64,000 bases of DNA from Ursus arctos (taxonomy: Eukaryota > Chordata > Mammalia > Carnivora > Ursidae). The DNA lies in NCBI RefSeq assembly GCF_023065955.2, contig NW_026623019.1:20105850-20169849 (forward strand), given 5' to 3'. Within the stretch, counting starts at the first letter, position 1. Each line of letters starts with the position of its first letter. The notes under the pieces were generated by a model that saw nothing but the letters and a program-made list of their open reading frames with translations, did no database searches and had not been told where the DNA came from. Positions 35,357 to 45,830 of the stretch are shown piece by piece. A program made the translations under genes and the position numbers.

Positions 35357-35384
35357 ACTCACACACACACTCTCACACACACAC
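35326..35384. repeat. (CA)n microsatellite
   Basis: About 59 bp of CA repeats with three short 'tc' interruptions. A likely polymorphic marker. The Thr-His frame across it is an artefact. Confidence 0.95.
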
Positions 35385-36109
35385 GTCGTCCAAACGGAAA
35401 CATTTTGCCATATCTTCTACAGTGAGTGAGTTTTGTTCACCAAATACCTGACTAGATAGGGTATGAAGTAGTTGGTGCTGAGGATAATGCCAAGGATTCA
35501 AGGACTGGTGATTAAAAAGGGTGGTTTAACTGTCGGAAAATGCATCCATTCTTGTTATGGGCTCAGCAGCCGTTCGGCCCCGCAAGGGGGAACTGACTGA
35601 CTCGAGCTCTGGCTGGCTCTCCTGTGCTATCACATCGCATTCTCCATTCATCTTCCAGATAAAAAGAGGAGGCTAACAAGTGCCAGTTCCAGGTATGCCT
35701 CTCCCTGCCAGCTCCTGTCCTACCCAGGTGCAAGTGCCAGAGTTCTGCCATTAAGAGGTCTATCCCTGTTAGCTCCTGCACCTGTGAGAATCCAGCCTGG
35801 AAGTGGGTGAGTGCCTCTGACCCACCAGCACACTAAACCTAGAAGCAATCTCCTGTGTCTGGGGTGCATTTAGTCCTCAGAGCCTCTCGTGGCACCCACC
35901 GTGTGTGGGGCTGGTCTGCCTGGTGAGCCCCAGTCCGGATCTCCAAGATGGCTCCCTCCACCTAAACCCTAACCTTGATGAACCTTGATGACCTTGACTG
36001 CTTCTACCAATGTCTTCTCACAGAATTAGATCCAGCTCCTCAAATCAGTCCAAACTCCTGACACTGAGAATTGCCACCAAGTCCTTTAGAATTGGCCACC
36101 CTGGGATAG
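35385..36109. other. Unassigned, GC-moderate DNA
   Basis: No repeat family or exon is recognised. A tiny tandem 'aaccttgatg' pair lies near 35971-35990. Confidence 0.4.
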
Positions 36110-36245
36110 GGGCTCTTAACCCTGAATATGCATCAGAATCAGCTCAGAGTTCAATTCCATCTCCTGGGAATAAGAGATCCTGCCTTAGGTACTAAGGCCC
36201 AGGATGGCAACAAACATATACATTGGATACATGATTCTAGTTGGA
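36110..36245. mobile_element. Fragment of a MER20/MER5-like hAT element
   Basis: 'gggctcttaaccctgaatat', 'gcatcagaatcagctcag', 'taaggcccaggatggca' resemble the left half and inner part of a MER5/MER20-type non-autonomous hAT. Strongly diverged; a different hAT family is possible. Confidence 0.4.
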
Positions 36246-37274
36246 ATCTGCTTCAAACAATTTTAGAAGCAGTCATGCTATAAATCATAAAGTAATTTAA
36301 AAAATCACAGTATGGAAATGGTTGTTGTGATCATTTATTGCCATGTTTATCATGGCATGATTAAACCATTGCTTCAACAATTTCTTCCCATTAGGGAATC
36401 TTCCTCCAACTTTCCGGTGAGTCATCCCTCCTGAATCTCATGCTACCTGGTACTTTCCAGTTCCCCTGACCCATCGTGTCTGTAACCATAGCAACCCATT
36501 GGCACCATCCAAGGACAGACATCCCGAACCGCTTGTCCTACATCATCTCACAACACAGTCCCTGGTTTCTGTCTACTCTCTCTGGCTTTTGACTTCAGGG
36601 TTCAACTTGACGCATTACCCCTTATGATCAGCGCTGTCCTGCGGCTTCAGGAATACTCAGTTCTCTTCTTCATCATGGATCCAACTAGTTTTCCACGTCA
36701 AAGACCTTCACTGCCCTTATCGAACTGTGTTTATTTCTGAGTTGCACAGTTATTGGAATAATTTTTGTTTTTACGTCTCTGTATATAAACATATATCACT
36801 AATATCTTCTTAATTAAGGAGGGAGAAAAAAGTAACCTCCATTTTGATAAAAAGGAAGCTAAACAATATAATCCATCAGCTCATCCTGTTCTCTGGAATA
36901 AAATCATGCTTTCTACAAGCAGAACCCTCACCAAATTCCCCATGGCCTTCTCGACTAATTCCCACTATTTCTCAAACCCTTCTTGTGCACCCCCACTGGA
37001 GCTAAATTTAGGATGCTCTGAATGCTAGCTCTTTCTCACGGTACAACTTTTATGTGTTGATTTAGCATGCCACTCTCCTAATCTAAAAGATTCATTGATC
37101 TTATATTTTCTAGAGAAGTGACCCTCAACTGGTAGGCCATATCACACTAGAAGTGACTGAGCACTGGGGGGACGTATGGCCCCAAATCAGTTTCAATATT
37201 ATAGTTCCAAACCATATTTGGAAAACTTTCAAAAACTAGATACTGTTTCCATAATGAAGCCTGTAAAAGGGACT
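36246..37274. other. Unassigned DNA
   Basis: I recognise no repeat family, exon or RNA gene. Confidence 0.4.
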
Positions 37275-37365
37275 GTTCATTTGCTCATTCATTTAACAGC
37301 TGCTCATCACACACATACTACGTGGAAGGTGTTATTCTAGTTATTCTAGCTGCAGAGCAAAGTTT
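37275..37365 (-). mobile_element. L2/MIR 3'-end fragment, antisense
   Basis: 'tgctcattcatttaacagct', 'catacta(c)gtggaaggtgtt' and 'attctagctgcagagcaaag' reproduce the reverse of the shared L2/MIR 3' tail. Too short to decide between the two families. Confidence 0.5.
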
Positions 37366-37514
37366 TACTGGCATGGTAAGAGGTTGCAGACAAACTGGGA
37401 AGGAGTAGTACTGAAACAAAATGGCCAAATTAAAAACTCAGGAGGTCCACAAAGTGGAAAACTGTAGTTGTACTTCATCAAGTTCCAACTTTGCTTTTTA
37501 GAAGTCTCTATCCG

Positions 37515-37965
37515 AGCCATCATAGAAGATCGAATGGTGGCCCCCCAAAAGATATGTCCATGTCCTAACTCCTGGAACCTATGAATGTTATCCCATTTGG
37601 ATAAAGGATCTTGGAGATGCAATTAAGGATTTAGAAATGAGATCATTTCCAGGTTTATCCAGATGGGACCTAAATCCAATGCCAAGTGTCCTTATAAGAG
37701 TCACAGAAGAGAGACACCCAAGGGGAAGAGGAGACGGCCATGTGAAGACAGAGGCGGAGATTGGAGAGATGCAGACACAAGCCAAGGGGCACCAAGAGCC
37801 ACCAGAAGATGAGGAGGTAGAGAAAGATTCCCAGAGGGAGCGTGCCTGTGCTGACACACCTTAATTTCAGACTCCTGCCTCCAGAACTGTGAGAGAATAC
37901 CTTTCTGTCTTTTAAGCTGTCAAGTTTGTGGTAATTTCTTACAGCAACCCAAGGAAGCTAATAAA
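37515..37965 (+). mobile_element. MLT1: Solo LTR of MaLR type (MLT1C-like), sense
   Basis: Blocks in order: 'ggccccccaaaagatatgtc', 'catgtcctaactcctggaac', 'gatgcaattaaggattt', 'gggacctaaatccaatg', 'tgtccttataagagtcacag', 'ggccatgtgaagacagagg', 'cctccagaactgtgagagaa', 'gtttgtggtaatttcttaca' and 'gcaacccaaggaagctaata'. About 450 bp, near full length for MLT1C. Open frames on both strands across it are not genes. Confidence 0.9.
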
Positions 37966-38689
37966 GCCATATCCTCTAATTTGCAGTAAGGTTTCCTCAC
38001 CCCATGGCAACAGAGGGTGTGCATTCTTGATATACAATAAATCCTTAATGGACACCAGACGAATCGCTTTATATGGTTTAAGGACTAGCTCTGGGGAGGG
38101 GGAGACATAAAGGGCAACTCAAATTGATGTAAGATTATTATTCTGCCCATACAATATTTATAATCTTACTTTAGGAAAGATATAGTACATTTTTTCCCCT
38201 TGTCTACCATGAGCTAAATCAACCAAGAAAGGAAAAACATCACAAAAAAATCCCAGATTTTTTTCAAACACAATATGCTCGATTTTCAGAGGAATTGTTC
38301 TCCAAATAATTTCAGAAACATACCTTAGTTAGATTTTACACAGGATGTACACTGATTGGACACTTGTTTTTTATTCCTTTCAGGTCTGAGACATATCCCA
38401 TTAATCTCTTCTCTTTAGCTACTAATAAAATAAGTAACTTATAAATGCATTTTCACTTTGTAAGAGGGGATTTGGAAATCCAGCATTTATTCTGAAATCA
38501 TTCGGAGTCCTCATTTTGCTACACAGCAATTACAGAGTCGACCACAAACCAGCACCACACCCTCCTCAATGCTAAAGGTAAAGAATTTTCATGTTCAAAT
38601 GAAAGAAATTTTAAATAAGAACCAAGCATAAGACAGCACAGAAAGTAGTATCACATTTGTACAAAAATTAAAACGAAATGTGGAAAGAA
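37966..38689. other. Unassigned DNA
   Basis: No repeat or exon recognised. Confidence 0.4.
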
Positions 38690-39290
38690 GAGAAAAAGTT
38701 ATCAAGGGTTTTTCTGTACGCTTGATCTGAGCTACCTAAACATGGCTTGGGCCGTTAATTAAACATTAAGAAAAGATAAATGACGGGGGAAGGAAGGGGA
38801 ATAAATAAAACCCGGAGTGAGAAATTTCTGACAAATGGGCCTTACTGGTTAATTCTCACGTCCGGAGCTAAGCAACATCTGCACCGCTTGCATTCGCTTT
38901 CATTACCCGAACACCAATCACTTGCTCATTTATCATTCCTGTACATTCGGTATTGTTGAAATGTGATGATTCATCACTTTCCATTGATCAAATAACATCC
39001 AGAATTACCTTCCAAATGCTTTGCATACAGAGGTGACCAAATAACTAAGAATCTGTGAGGCTTCCTTTTAATAGCACATTCGGGGAAAGATTCGGTAAGC
39101 CTGATTTCTTATAATTTCTCCCATTAGCATGGAGACCATGCTCTCTGCGGGCGCCTTGGGCCTGCCCACCACTTTCCCTCATCCTTTCATTCCACATGCT
39201 TTCATGTGTAAATGGACAAAAATTGCTGTCAATTGAGAACATTTGGGAGCCATTTGCCTGGCCTTCTCTTAACCAAAAATACAAAAAGAA
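38690..39290. promoter_or_regulatory. Candidate conserved non-coding element
   Basis: A repeat-free block of about 600 bp with complex sequence and homeodomain-type sites, including the palindrome TTAATTAA near 38755 and a 15-bp perfect palindrome GTGATGA-T-TCATCAC at 38963-38977. No transposon signature and no credible reading frame. Enhancer function is inference. Confidence 0.3.
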
Positions 39291-39907
39291 CTAGGAGCGA
39301 AAAGATGTGCCTATTATATAAGGAGACGCTTTAGTATGTTGCTTGGGTAGTCAGTCCCAGGGAATGCACCATCTTGTAAGCGAGCTGCTCAGACTTTGGA
39401 GACCGCCATCCTGCCAGAAAGCGGCTGCTTTTACTGGTGTGGGTGTGCGTACGGAGTGGGAAAAATATGACTGTTGGTGAGTCATTTTGCCACCCTCTCA
39501 GAGCCTAGCAATGTGTCCACTGCCACTGCGTTCAGAAGGTGCTTACTGATGGTGAATTTTCCTTTTCCAGGTTGCACAGGGTCATTTAGGGAAGCGGGCC
39601 AACTGAGGATTTCGTCCATACCCTCCTGAAAGTTTGTAGCAGTCTACGGCATGGCAGTCCCACATCGAAGTCTAGTTTTGGGCAAACTGCAGAAGGCAGC
39701 TGTCCCCTACATTTCCTTCCACAGGTAAATACACCTTAAAGCATAAGCCGAATTCGGTGAAAGAATATGGTCAGCTGTGAAAGGACATGTTCTCTCCAGA
39801 ACTGAATCTGAGACATCTCCTAAGACACACATGAGATTCTCTCTCTCTCCTTCCCTCCTTCCATCTCCCTCTGTCTCTGGCAGGCAGAAAAGGGAAAATC
39901 GGTATGT
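39291..39907. other. Unassigned DNA with a short CT-rich run
   Basis: A CT/CCTT-rich run lies at 39837-39880. No exon recognised. Confidence 0.4.
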
Positions 39908-39990
39908 CTAGAAGACCTACCATGTGCTAGGTAACCTCTGTGCTAGGTGCTATATCTCTACTGACTCAATTATGTGAACGACACTGTCCT
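39908..39990 (-). mobile_element. MIR: MIR fragment, antisense
   Basis: 'gacctaccatgtgctaggta', 'ctgtgctaggtgctatatc' and 'actgactcaattatgtgaac' follow the reverse of the MIR 3' part (…ttgagcgcttactatgtgcca…ttaactcatttaatcctcac). Short and diverged. Confidence 0.45.
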
Positions 39991-40404
39991 TGGGAGAACC
40001 CTGAGCCCAGGGCACTTGCCCACTGTGGTAGAATGAATGTACAGCCAGATAGCCACGTCAATCACCCTCCTCCTAGGCCCTGACAGCTCCAGCAAAAGGG
40101 CTCCAGAAGATCATTTATGGGAAAATCTTAGAGCTGAGGCAACAGTTAGCCAGACTGCATGGGAAAGTATACTTTAAATCAAAAACCAGTGGGCAAACGT
40201 AAGAAAATATTACATTTATCCTTGGGCACCATTCTAGGAAAGAGCACCCCTGAGTGCAGATACCCAAAGACTGGACAAGCTTAGGGAGTGAGACTACAAT
40301 CTGCCGTCTTGCCCACGGACAAGAATAAAATCGTAATATCAGGTAGAAAGGAAACTAGGGCATGATTTGGAATCTAGGAAAGACTAAGACAAGAAAAGCA
40401 TAGT

Positions 40405-41001
40405 TGATGCCAGACAGGCCGAGGTCCCAAGGGGGAGGGCCTCAGGCCCATTGCCAAGAGGGTTCTGGGCTTTGTGCAAGAAAGAATTCAAGGGCAAGCC
40501 ATTTAGAGAAAGGGATAAAGGTTTATTAAGTGTAGAAGTAAGAAAGGACCTACATCACAGGCGAAAGTGGTCTCTCCTCCCAGATGAGGAAGAGTATCCC
40601 CCACCCCAGCCTCGAACAAGGGGCTTTGGAAGTTCTTTTTTTCTTTTTGTTTTTGTTTTTAATTAGCTAACCGTAGAGGAAGGGGCTTACTCTTTAACTG
40701 AAGTGGTTAGTTTTTTCATTGCCTTAGGGTTGTGATTAGGGTTGTAAAATGACCCACAGGGAGCAGTTTAAGAATGTGCAGCCTATGTAGCTTTTATTGC
40801 TGGAGGGAGTGGGGTCTTGTGGTTCTCCACGAATCAGACGTTATGACTCTTTTTATGACCTGCTGACTTTTAGGTTAAGGGTCAGCCTAAAACCAAAATG
40901 ACTTGACTTTGGTCAACTTGCTTCCCTGGCCTCCCTTCCCTCCTGCCTCATCATCAAGTCAGATGCAAGTACAACTAATAACTCCATGGGAATTAATAGT
41001 T
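40405..41001 (-). mobile_element. Probable solo endogenous-retrovirus LTR, antisense
   Basis: Read on the minus strand, this has an LTR layout: a TATA-like/AATAAAAG box (from 'cttttattgc' at 40791-40800), then about 260 bp later 'cttaataaacctttatccc' as a poly(A) signal (complement at 40522-40541), then a U5-like 'gaattctttcttgcacaaag', 'cccagaaccctcttgg' and an end near '..ctggcatca'. The left border is clear; the right border, near a SINE at 41016, is uncertain. I do not assign a family. No retroviral coding sequence adjoins it. Confidence 0.45.
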
Positions 41002-41015
41002 TCAGTTGGTATTTG

Positions 41016-41225
41016 TCTGGGTTTGTTGTTGTCGTTTTAAAGATTTTATTTATTTATTTGAGAGAGAGAGAGAGAGCACAAGCAGGGGGGGTGGCAGGCA
41101 GAGGGAGAGGAAGAAACAGGTTCCCCACTACGCAGAGAGCCCGATGCGGGGCTTGATTCCAGGACCCTGGGATGATGACCTGCGCCGAAGGCAGATGCTC
41201 AACCAGTTAAGCCACCAAGCGCCCC
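41016..41225 (-). mobile_element. SINEC: Carnivore SINE (SINEC), antisense, copy 7
   Basis: 'aaagattttatttatttatt', GA-run, 'gagagcccgatgcggggc', 'gatgacctgcgccgaaggca' and head complement 'ttaagccaccaagcgcccc'. Perfect 14-bp target duplications tcagttggtatttg at 41002-41015 and 41226-41239. Confidence 0.96.
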
Positions 41226-41239
41226 TCAGTTGGTATTTG

Positions 41240-41871
41240 AAACAAGTAAAAGACTTAGCCAGATGCATCCCATGTGACCATGCTTATACATATTGTCTTC
41301 TCTTAAAGGTCTAGGCCAATTTAAAGTAAGCCTAAAACCTAATTCTAGATCCTGTGTCCCTCAGGAGGCAAGAAGGTGTGGTACCCTTTCCAGAGATATG
41401 TAAGTCATAATCCTAAAGTTTTTGAAAACCCCCTTGTAGCAGAAGAGGCCAAGCCTTGGTTTGCCTTCATTGAATACTGTTCTAACATTTTTATATTCCA
41501 TGGATTAGAAAAAATAATTTTAGGAGAAATACACCTACCCAGGGACTTGTCAGAATTATTCTAATTTGTATAGAACATTTGCATTTTCAACCATATTTTC
41601 CATGAACAACTAATACAAATACGAAACTGTATCCTCAAATGAAGAAAGGATGTCACCACAACAAAAATGACATTTAAAATTCTTAACATTCACTTGGTGT
41701 ATTGTTAGAGACACTTTAGGTGTCTCTCACACACTAAATGAACACACAATAGTCACAATGCTATAGTGATTTCAAAACATATGTTCTGTAATTTATATTA
41801 ATATATTTTAGCAAAAAAATCATATACATATATAATGATTTACGTACATTAATATATGTCATAAATATATA
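41240..41871. other. Unassigned AT-rich DNA
   Basis: No repeat family is recognised. A perfect 8-bp inverted repeat (agagacac...gtgtctct, 41708-41728) is short enough to be chance. Confidence 0.4.
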
Positions 41872-41975
41872 TGATTATACACACACACACCCCTACATAC
41901 ATATACATACATACATACATATACATACATACATATACATACACATACTTAAGTGTGTGGTGTGTGTGTGTGATA
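41872..41975. repeat. Compound CA / CATA / GT microsatellite with complementary ends
   Basis: (CA) at about 41879-41890, (CATA) and (ACATAT) units to about 41949, then (GT) at 41954-41974. The CA and GT arms are complementary and could form a hairpin. Expected to be length-variable. Confidence 0.9.
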
Positions 41976-41984
41976 TAAAGCCAA

Positions 41985-42090
41985 TATGGCCGAACAGTAA
42001 GTAACCATTGTTAAATCTAGAGGATGAGTTCTCGATTGTTCATTTCACTCTTCTCTCTACTTTTGTGTACCTTTGAAATTTTTCGTGATC
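41985..42090 (+). mobile_element. Possible L1M 3'-end fragment
   Basis: 'tctctctacttttgtgtacc' and 'tttgaaatttttcgtgatc' resemble the last bases of old L1 3' UTRs ('...acttttctgtaagtttgaaattttt..'). Weak. Confidence 0.3.
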
Positions 42091-42469
42091 AAAGATCACA
42101 CACATAGGTGTTCAAGCAAATAAAGCCAGCGGCCCCCATTTTGTTAGGGATCCCTACACCTCAATGGCATGTGAAATGCCTGCCTCATTCATTTATTCAC
42201 TAGGCTTTGCCTTTACTTCAGGTGTCCAACACATCTCCATATTTAAAAAAGCACTCAAAGATGCTTATCTAATTGTGTTCAGACCATGTAAGTAACCCAT
42301 CTTTATCCAAGTCCAACTCCCAGTCTCCACAGTAGCATTTCAGTAGCTATCAATCAATGTATTTTGATATCAGGCCCTAACTAATTGATAATAAAGACAA
42401 TATAACACCTCTGATCTGATAAATATTGAAGTAGTGCTGATGAAGGAAAAAAAAACAAAACAAAAAGGT
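42091..42469. other. Unassigned DNA
   Basis: No repeat family, exon or RNA gene recognised. Confidence 0.4.
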
Positions 42470-42720
42470 TTTCGACAAAAGCTCCGGCATTAAAGAAGTA
42501 TCAGATATGCAAATTTAAGGCCTTGTCAAGTGCCATTGTAAGCCAGGGCTGAAAGGAATATTCAGCCGGTAAAGAAGGCCTGAACAGCCTGGCACTGGCT
42601 GCCTTATTCCCCACCCGGCCTCTCTACCTTCATCTAACTTAGTAGATGATAAATCCTTTGAATGTGGACATTTGGGGAAGGAGAAGTTGGCCAAATCTTG
42701 GTGAGGGAAAAGGGCATTAA
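42470..42720. promoter_or_regulatory. Candidate conserved non-coding element with an octamer site
   Basis: Repeat-free block with a perfect octamer ATGCAAAT (42507-42514; the POU-family site) in otherwise complex sequence. One octamer in 64 kb of AT-rich DNA is not surprising by itself, so the call is weak. Confidence 0.25.
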
Positions 42721-43211
42721 GAATTTATCAGTACATTCTCTCTCCACTATCTTCATAGCTATGCTCCTAAACATGTTTGTTACAGATCAATTTGCTGTTT
42801 GGGAGTCATTTAAGAATTTATGAAGTAAACATGGGTTAGAGAGACAGGAGTCACAAGCACACCTATGAAAATATTTAAAACATTGTTTATATATACAATA
42901 ATAATAACAACAAAACCAGTAAGAAAAGCCAATGACAGCATGTAAGTAAAGAAAAATATCGATGGCGTTTTACATGTTTGGAATTTGTAGTCCGTGGTTA
43001 CTAACCAACACATTTCCCTGGTCTACCCCTAGCTCACTGAAAAAAGGTGAGAATGGCCTTTCCCCACAGTGAGGGTCATGAATTTGTCTTGCTTTGATGC
43101 GGTACCGTCATATACAAAGTCACAAAACCTGTTTGATCCTCCAATCTATTTGTTAATTTCGTCTTAATTTTGTTTTGGTTTCACTAGTCAGAATAAATCG
43201 AGACTTCTGTA
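42721..43211. other. Unassigned AT-rich DNA
   Basis: No repeat family or exon recognised. Confidence 0.4.
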
Positions 43212-43611
43212 TGTTAGACCCCAAATCGTCACAAATGTAAAAAATGGTATCAGTTTGAGTTTGGGAGTGTTAAATTAATTAAACAAAGAGGCCATTAGTC
43301 GGAGGTGGCTCCGATGGCCTAGTAGCCTGTGTGAGCAAACCAAAACCTGAGCCGCTATGGCCTCAAGGTCAAGAAATCAAAACCTACAAGACAGTGATCC
43401 ACAAACAGCCAACTCCCAGTCTTCCCAAATAAGGCAACTGCCTAAACTGCAGCCAATCAAATCACATCCCTGTTTGGCTTCCACATCTTCTCTATGAAGT
43501 CTTTCCCCCAGCTCCTGTCAGTGGAGTGCCCCTGACAACTTCTCAGTCTCATCAATTTTTGATCAAATAAATTCTTGAAATTTTTAATATGCCTCAGTTT
43601 ATCTTTTAACA
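43212..43611 (+). mobile_element. Probable solo LTR, 400 bp, sense
   Basis: It begins TGTTAGACCCC and ends ..TTTTAACA, the TG...CA borders of an LTR. Inside are CCAATCA-type boxes (near 43453), a CTATGAAG TATA-like region and 'gatcaaataaattcttgaaa' as a poly(A)-type signal about 45 bp before the end, then 'aatatgcctcagtttatc'. No short target duplication is evident. Family not assigned; non-coding. Confidence 0.5.
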
Positions 43612-43702
43612 GGAGAAGTAACTGAATTCTCATTAATGAAGCATTAACCAATGCTAGTGGCATACCTAACCAGCGGGAAATCTGGTATAAAACCTCTTGA
43701 TT

Positions 43703-43902
43703 CTTATGGCACTTGGGAGGCTCAGTCAGTTCGGCATCCGAGTCTTGATTTCGGCTCAGGTCATGATCTCAGGGTCTTGAGATCGAGGTCTACATCAGGC
43801 TCCACACTCAGTGGGGACTCCACTTGAGATTCTCTCTCTCCCTCTGCCCCCCCCCACTGTGCTCTCTCTCTCTCTAAATAAAATAAATAAAATCTTTTTT
43901 TA
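43703..43902 (+). mobile_element. SINEC: Carnivore SINE (SINEC), copy 8
   Basis: 'ggcacttgggaggctcagtc', 'ggctcaggtcatgatctcag', CT-rich middle with a C-run, 'aaataaaataaataaaatc' tail. Target duplications aaaacctcttgatt (43689-43702) and aaaaccctcctgatt (43903-43917), slightly diverged. Confidence 0.94.
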
Positions 43903-44104
43903 AAAACCCTCCTGATTTTCACCATTATAATCAACCCATTAAACAGATTATACCTGAATTGTGAAATTAAAATAACTTTGTTAGTAAAAAGCCTAGGGAT
44001 ATACAATTGTCTTAAGATAAAAACTCACTTTAATTTCTTGTCTATTTTTTGTTTAAATTTTTTCCTGGTGATCTCAAGCCATGATTAATAATTTACTATG
44101 CAGG

Positions 44105-44243
44105 GGACACCTGGATGGCTCAGTCGATTAAGCTTCTGACTCTTGATCTTGGCTGGGGTCTTGCTCTGCGGGTCTTGAGTTTAAGCCCCACATTGGCCTC
44201 CATACTAGGCACGGAGCCTACTTAAAAAAAAATAAAAAAAAGA
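44105..44243 (+). mobile_element. SINEC: Carnivore SINE (SINEC), copy 9, short form
   Basis: Head 'ggacacctggatggctcagt', 'cgattaagcttctgactctt', 'gtcttgagtttaagccccac', then straight into an A-rich tail; lacks the CT-rich middle. Target duplications taataatttact(a/g)tgcagg at 44086-44104 and 44244-44262, one mismatch. Confidence 0.93.
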
Positions 44244-44403
44244 TAATAATTTACTGTGCAGGAATCTTGTTTCTTAATCTCTACTGAATACTTTTTCCCC
44301 ATCCCATACTAGCTATCAGTGCTTTGAGTCTCTGTCTCTCTCTGACTCTGGTCTCTCTATCTCTCTCCAATATATATATCTCCCCTAACTCACAGATATT
44401 TCT

Positions 44404-44455
44404 GAAAAATGTCATTTACTTCCTGGATTTGATCCGTAAGTTTACAAATGCACCT
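44404..44455 (+). repeat. 52-bp direct repeat, copy A
   Basis: A sequence from 'gaaaaatgtca' through 'ttacttcctggatttgatcc' and 'gtaagtttacaaatg' to 'cacct' that recurs 1.35 kb downstream at 45752-45804 with one 1-bp indel and two substitutions (about 94% identity). It is not part of any repeat family I recognise, and the flanks are not similar. Confidence 0.9.
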
Positions 44456-45219
44456 ACAGTGAAAAAATGACACGGAAGGCAGAGAATACATTTTTCTGTC
44501 TTTGGTATTTTACATTAAGTGAGGAAGTAGGTTTTGTTCCTCTCTTTTTCCCTGGATAGTTCACAGCCCACTCCCAAGCAGCTCCCTCCACCACCAATTA
44601 GGAATCCTACTTCTGTGAGAACTAGAAAGAAATACAATCCCTGATGACTCAGCTTCTCTGGGTGCTGCCGAAGCAATGGTGTGAAGAGGCGTGTGGTGGC
44701 CCAGAAACGCTGGCATTTCCTCCAAGCTGGGAGACGGAGAGCGGCTTGGACTTTCTCTCCATTTGAGTGAGCCTGTCACTGCCATCCTATTTCTCAAAGC
44801 ATCATCCCCACTGGTCAGCAGAAAAAAGAAACTCACATGAAATTATATCTCATTCTACAGGAAATATGATTTAGGCCCGTAAACTGGTCTTGATTTGCAG
44901 GAACATAAGTCCCTTAAGCCATTATCCTTGGGCCAGAGGCACTAATAATAAAGGTGCCATTTCATAAAGTAAACATTCACACAGAAAGAAACCATGGAAA
45001 ATTGGTAGTGAAATTAGTCACTGTTCTTGTATTGTCTTTCTGAGAAATGAGATGCATTTAAAATAGCACCCTACACTTGAAGATGGGAACCATGATTAAT
45101 GGCAACGCTTCACCTTATCCAGCAAGAAAAAGAACTGTGCATCAAAAGAGACACAGGATATCTTAAAAATTGTAGATGGAGTGGGAAATGTATTCTCTAT
45201 CTTAAAAAAAAAAAAAACA
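44456..45219. other. Unassigned DNA between the two 52-bp repeats
   Basis: No repeat family recognised; A-run at 45204-45217. A 91-codon minus-strand frame (44561-44836) has no recognisable features. Confidence 0.4.
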
Positions 45220-45830
45220 GGCAAGTAATTGCTGCCTCCTTTCAAAGGGTTAAAGATTTCTGATTAGGTTTGGGTCATGCATCACATTTTGAGTGCCTAA
45301 GCTTAAAGACACACTTCATTGAACCCCATCTAGCAAGCTTCATGCTTATGAAGGTGTTCCTCTTGATTGCTTCTCATCTGGGCTACAAAACGATTGGGTT
45401 GGAGACTGACATTGATTAAGTGCAAGAGAACCATGTTTTACTGTGACAGCTGCTAGGCCTCTGTCAACAAATCAATGTTGTTGTGTGTGTTTTTTTTTTT
45501 TTTCCTTTTCGTCTTAACTCTCCCATTAGCATCCTGCTGTTACTAGAGATGAAAAACATCTCTATAACTGTCTGCTGATTGACCACTTTCTGATTTGCCA
45601 ATCACATAAAATGTTTTTATGACGGAAAAGGCTAACCTTTCATTCTAAGCAGGCTTTTGTGCACAAATAGTGCAATTTGCTGGAATCCTCCAGGGTGTGG
45701 CTGCTGTTCCTATAATTTAGAATCACAATAAAGAGTAAGTCGTATTTTGCAGAAAAATGTCACTTTACTTCCTGGATTTGATCAGTAAGTTTACAAATGT
45801 ACCTTGTCCATCTAGTCAATTTGGTGAGTG
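45220..45830. promoter_or_regulatory. Candidate conserved non-coding element, motif-dense
   Basis: A transposon-free block with many developmental-type sites: TAATTGC near 45227, a TGACAGCTG composite near 45444, TGATTGAC near 45577, CCAATCA near 45599, and TTTTATGACG near 45616. A perfect 8-bp inverted repeat with a 5-nt loop (tagagatg / catctcta) lies at 45544-45564. The second 52-bp repeat lies within it. A T-run at about 45489-45503 interrupts it. Enhancer function is inference from motif content; no alignment was possible. Confidence 0.35.
45752..45804 (+). repeat. 52-bp direct repeat, copy B
   Basis: Partner of 44404-44455, same orientation. The shared core includes TTTACTTCCTGGATTTGATC; TTCC is an ETS-type core on the reverse strand and is the only plausible known site within it. 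Confidence 0.9.

Noticed and set aside
37637..37864. 75-codon frame rich in Arg/Glu with an antisense partner
   Set aside because: Both lie in an MLT1 LTR, which is non-coding.
41708..41728. Perfect 8-bp hairpin (agagacac / gtgtctct)
   Set aside because: Arms this short are expected by chance several times in 64 kb; no terminator or RNA gene context.
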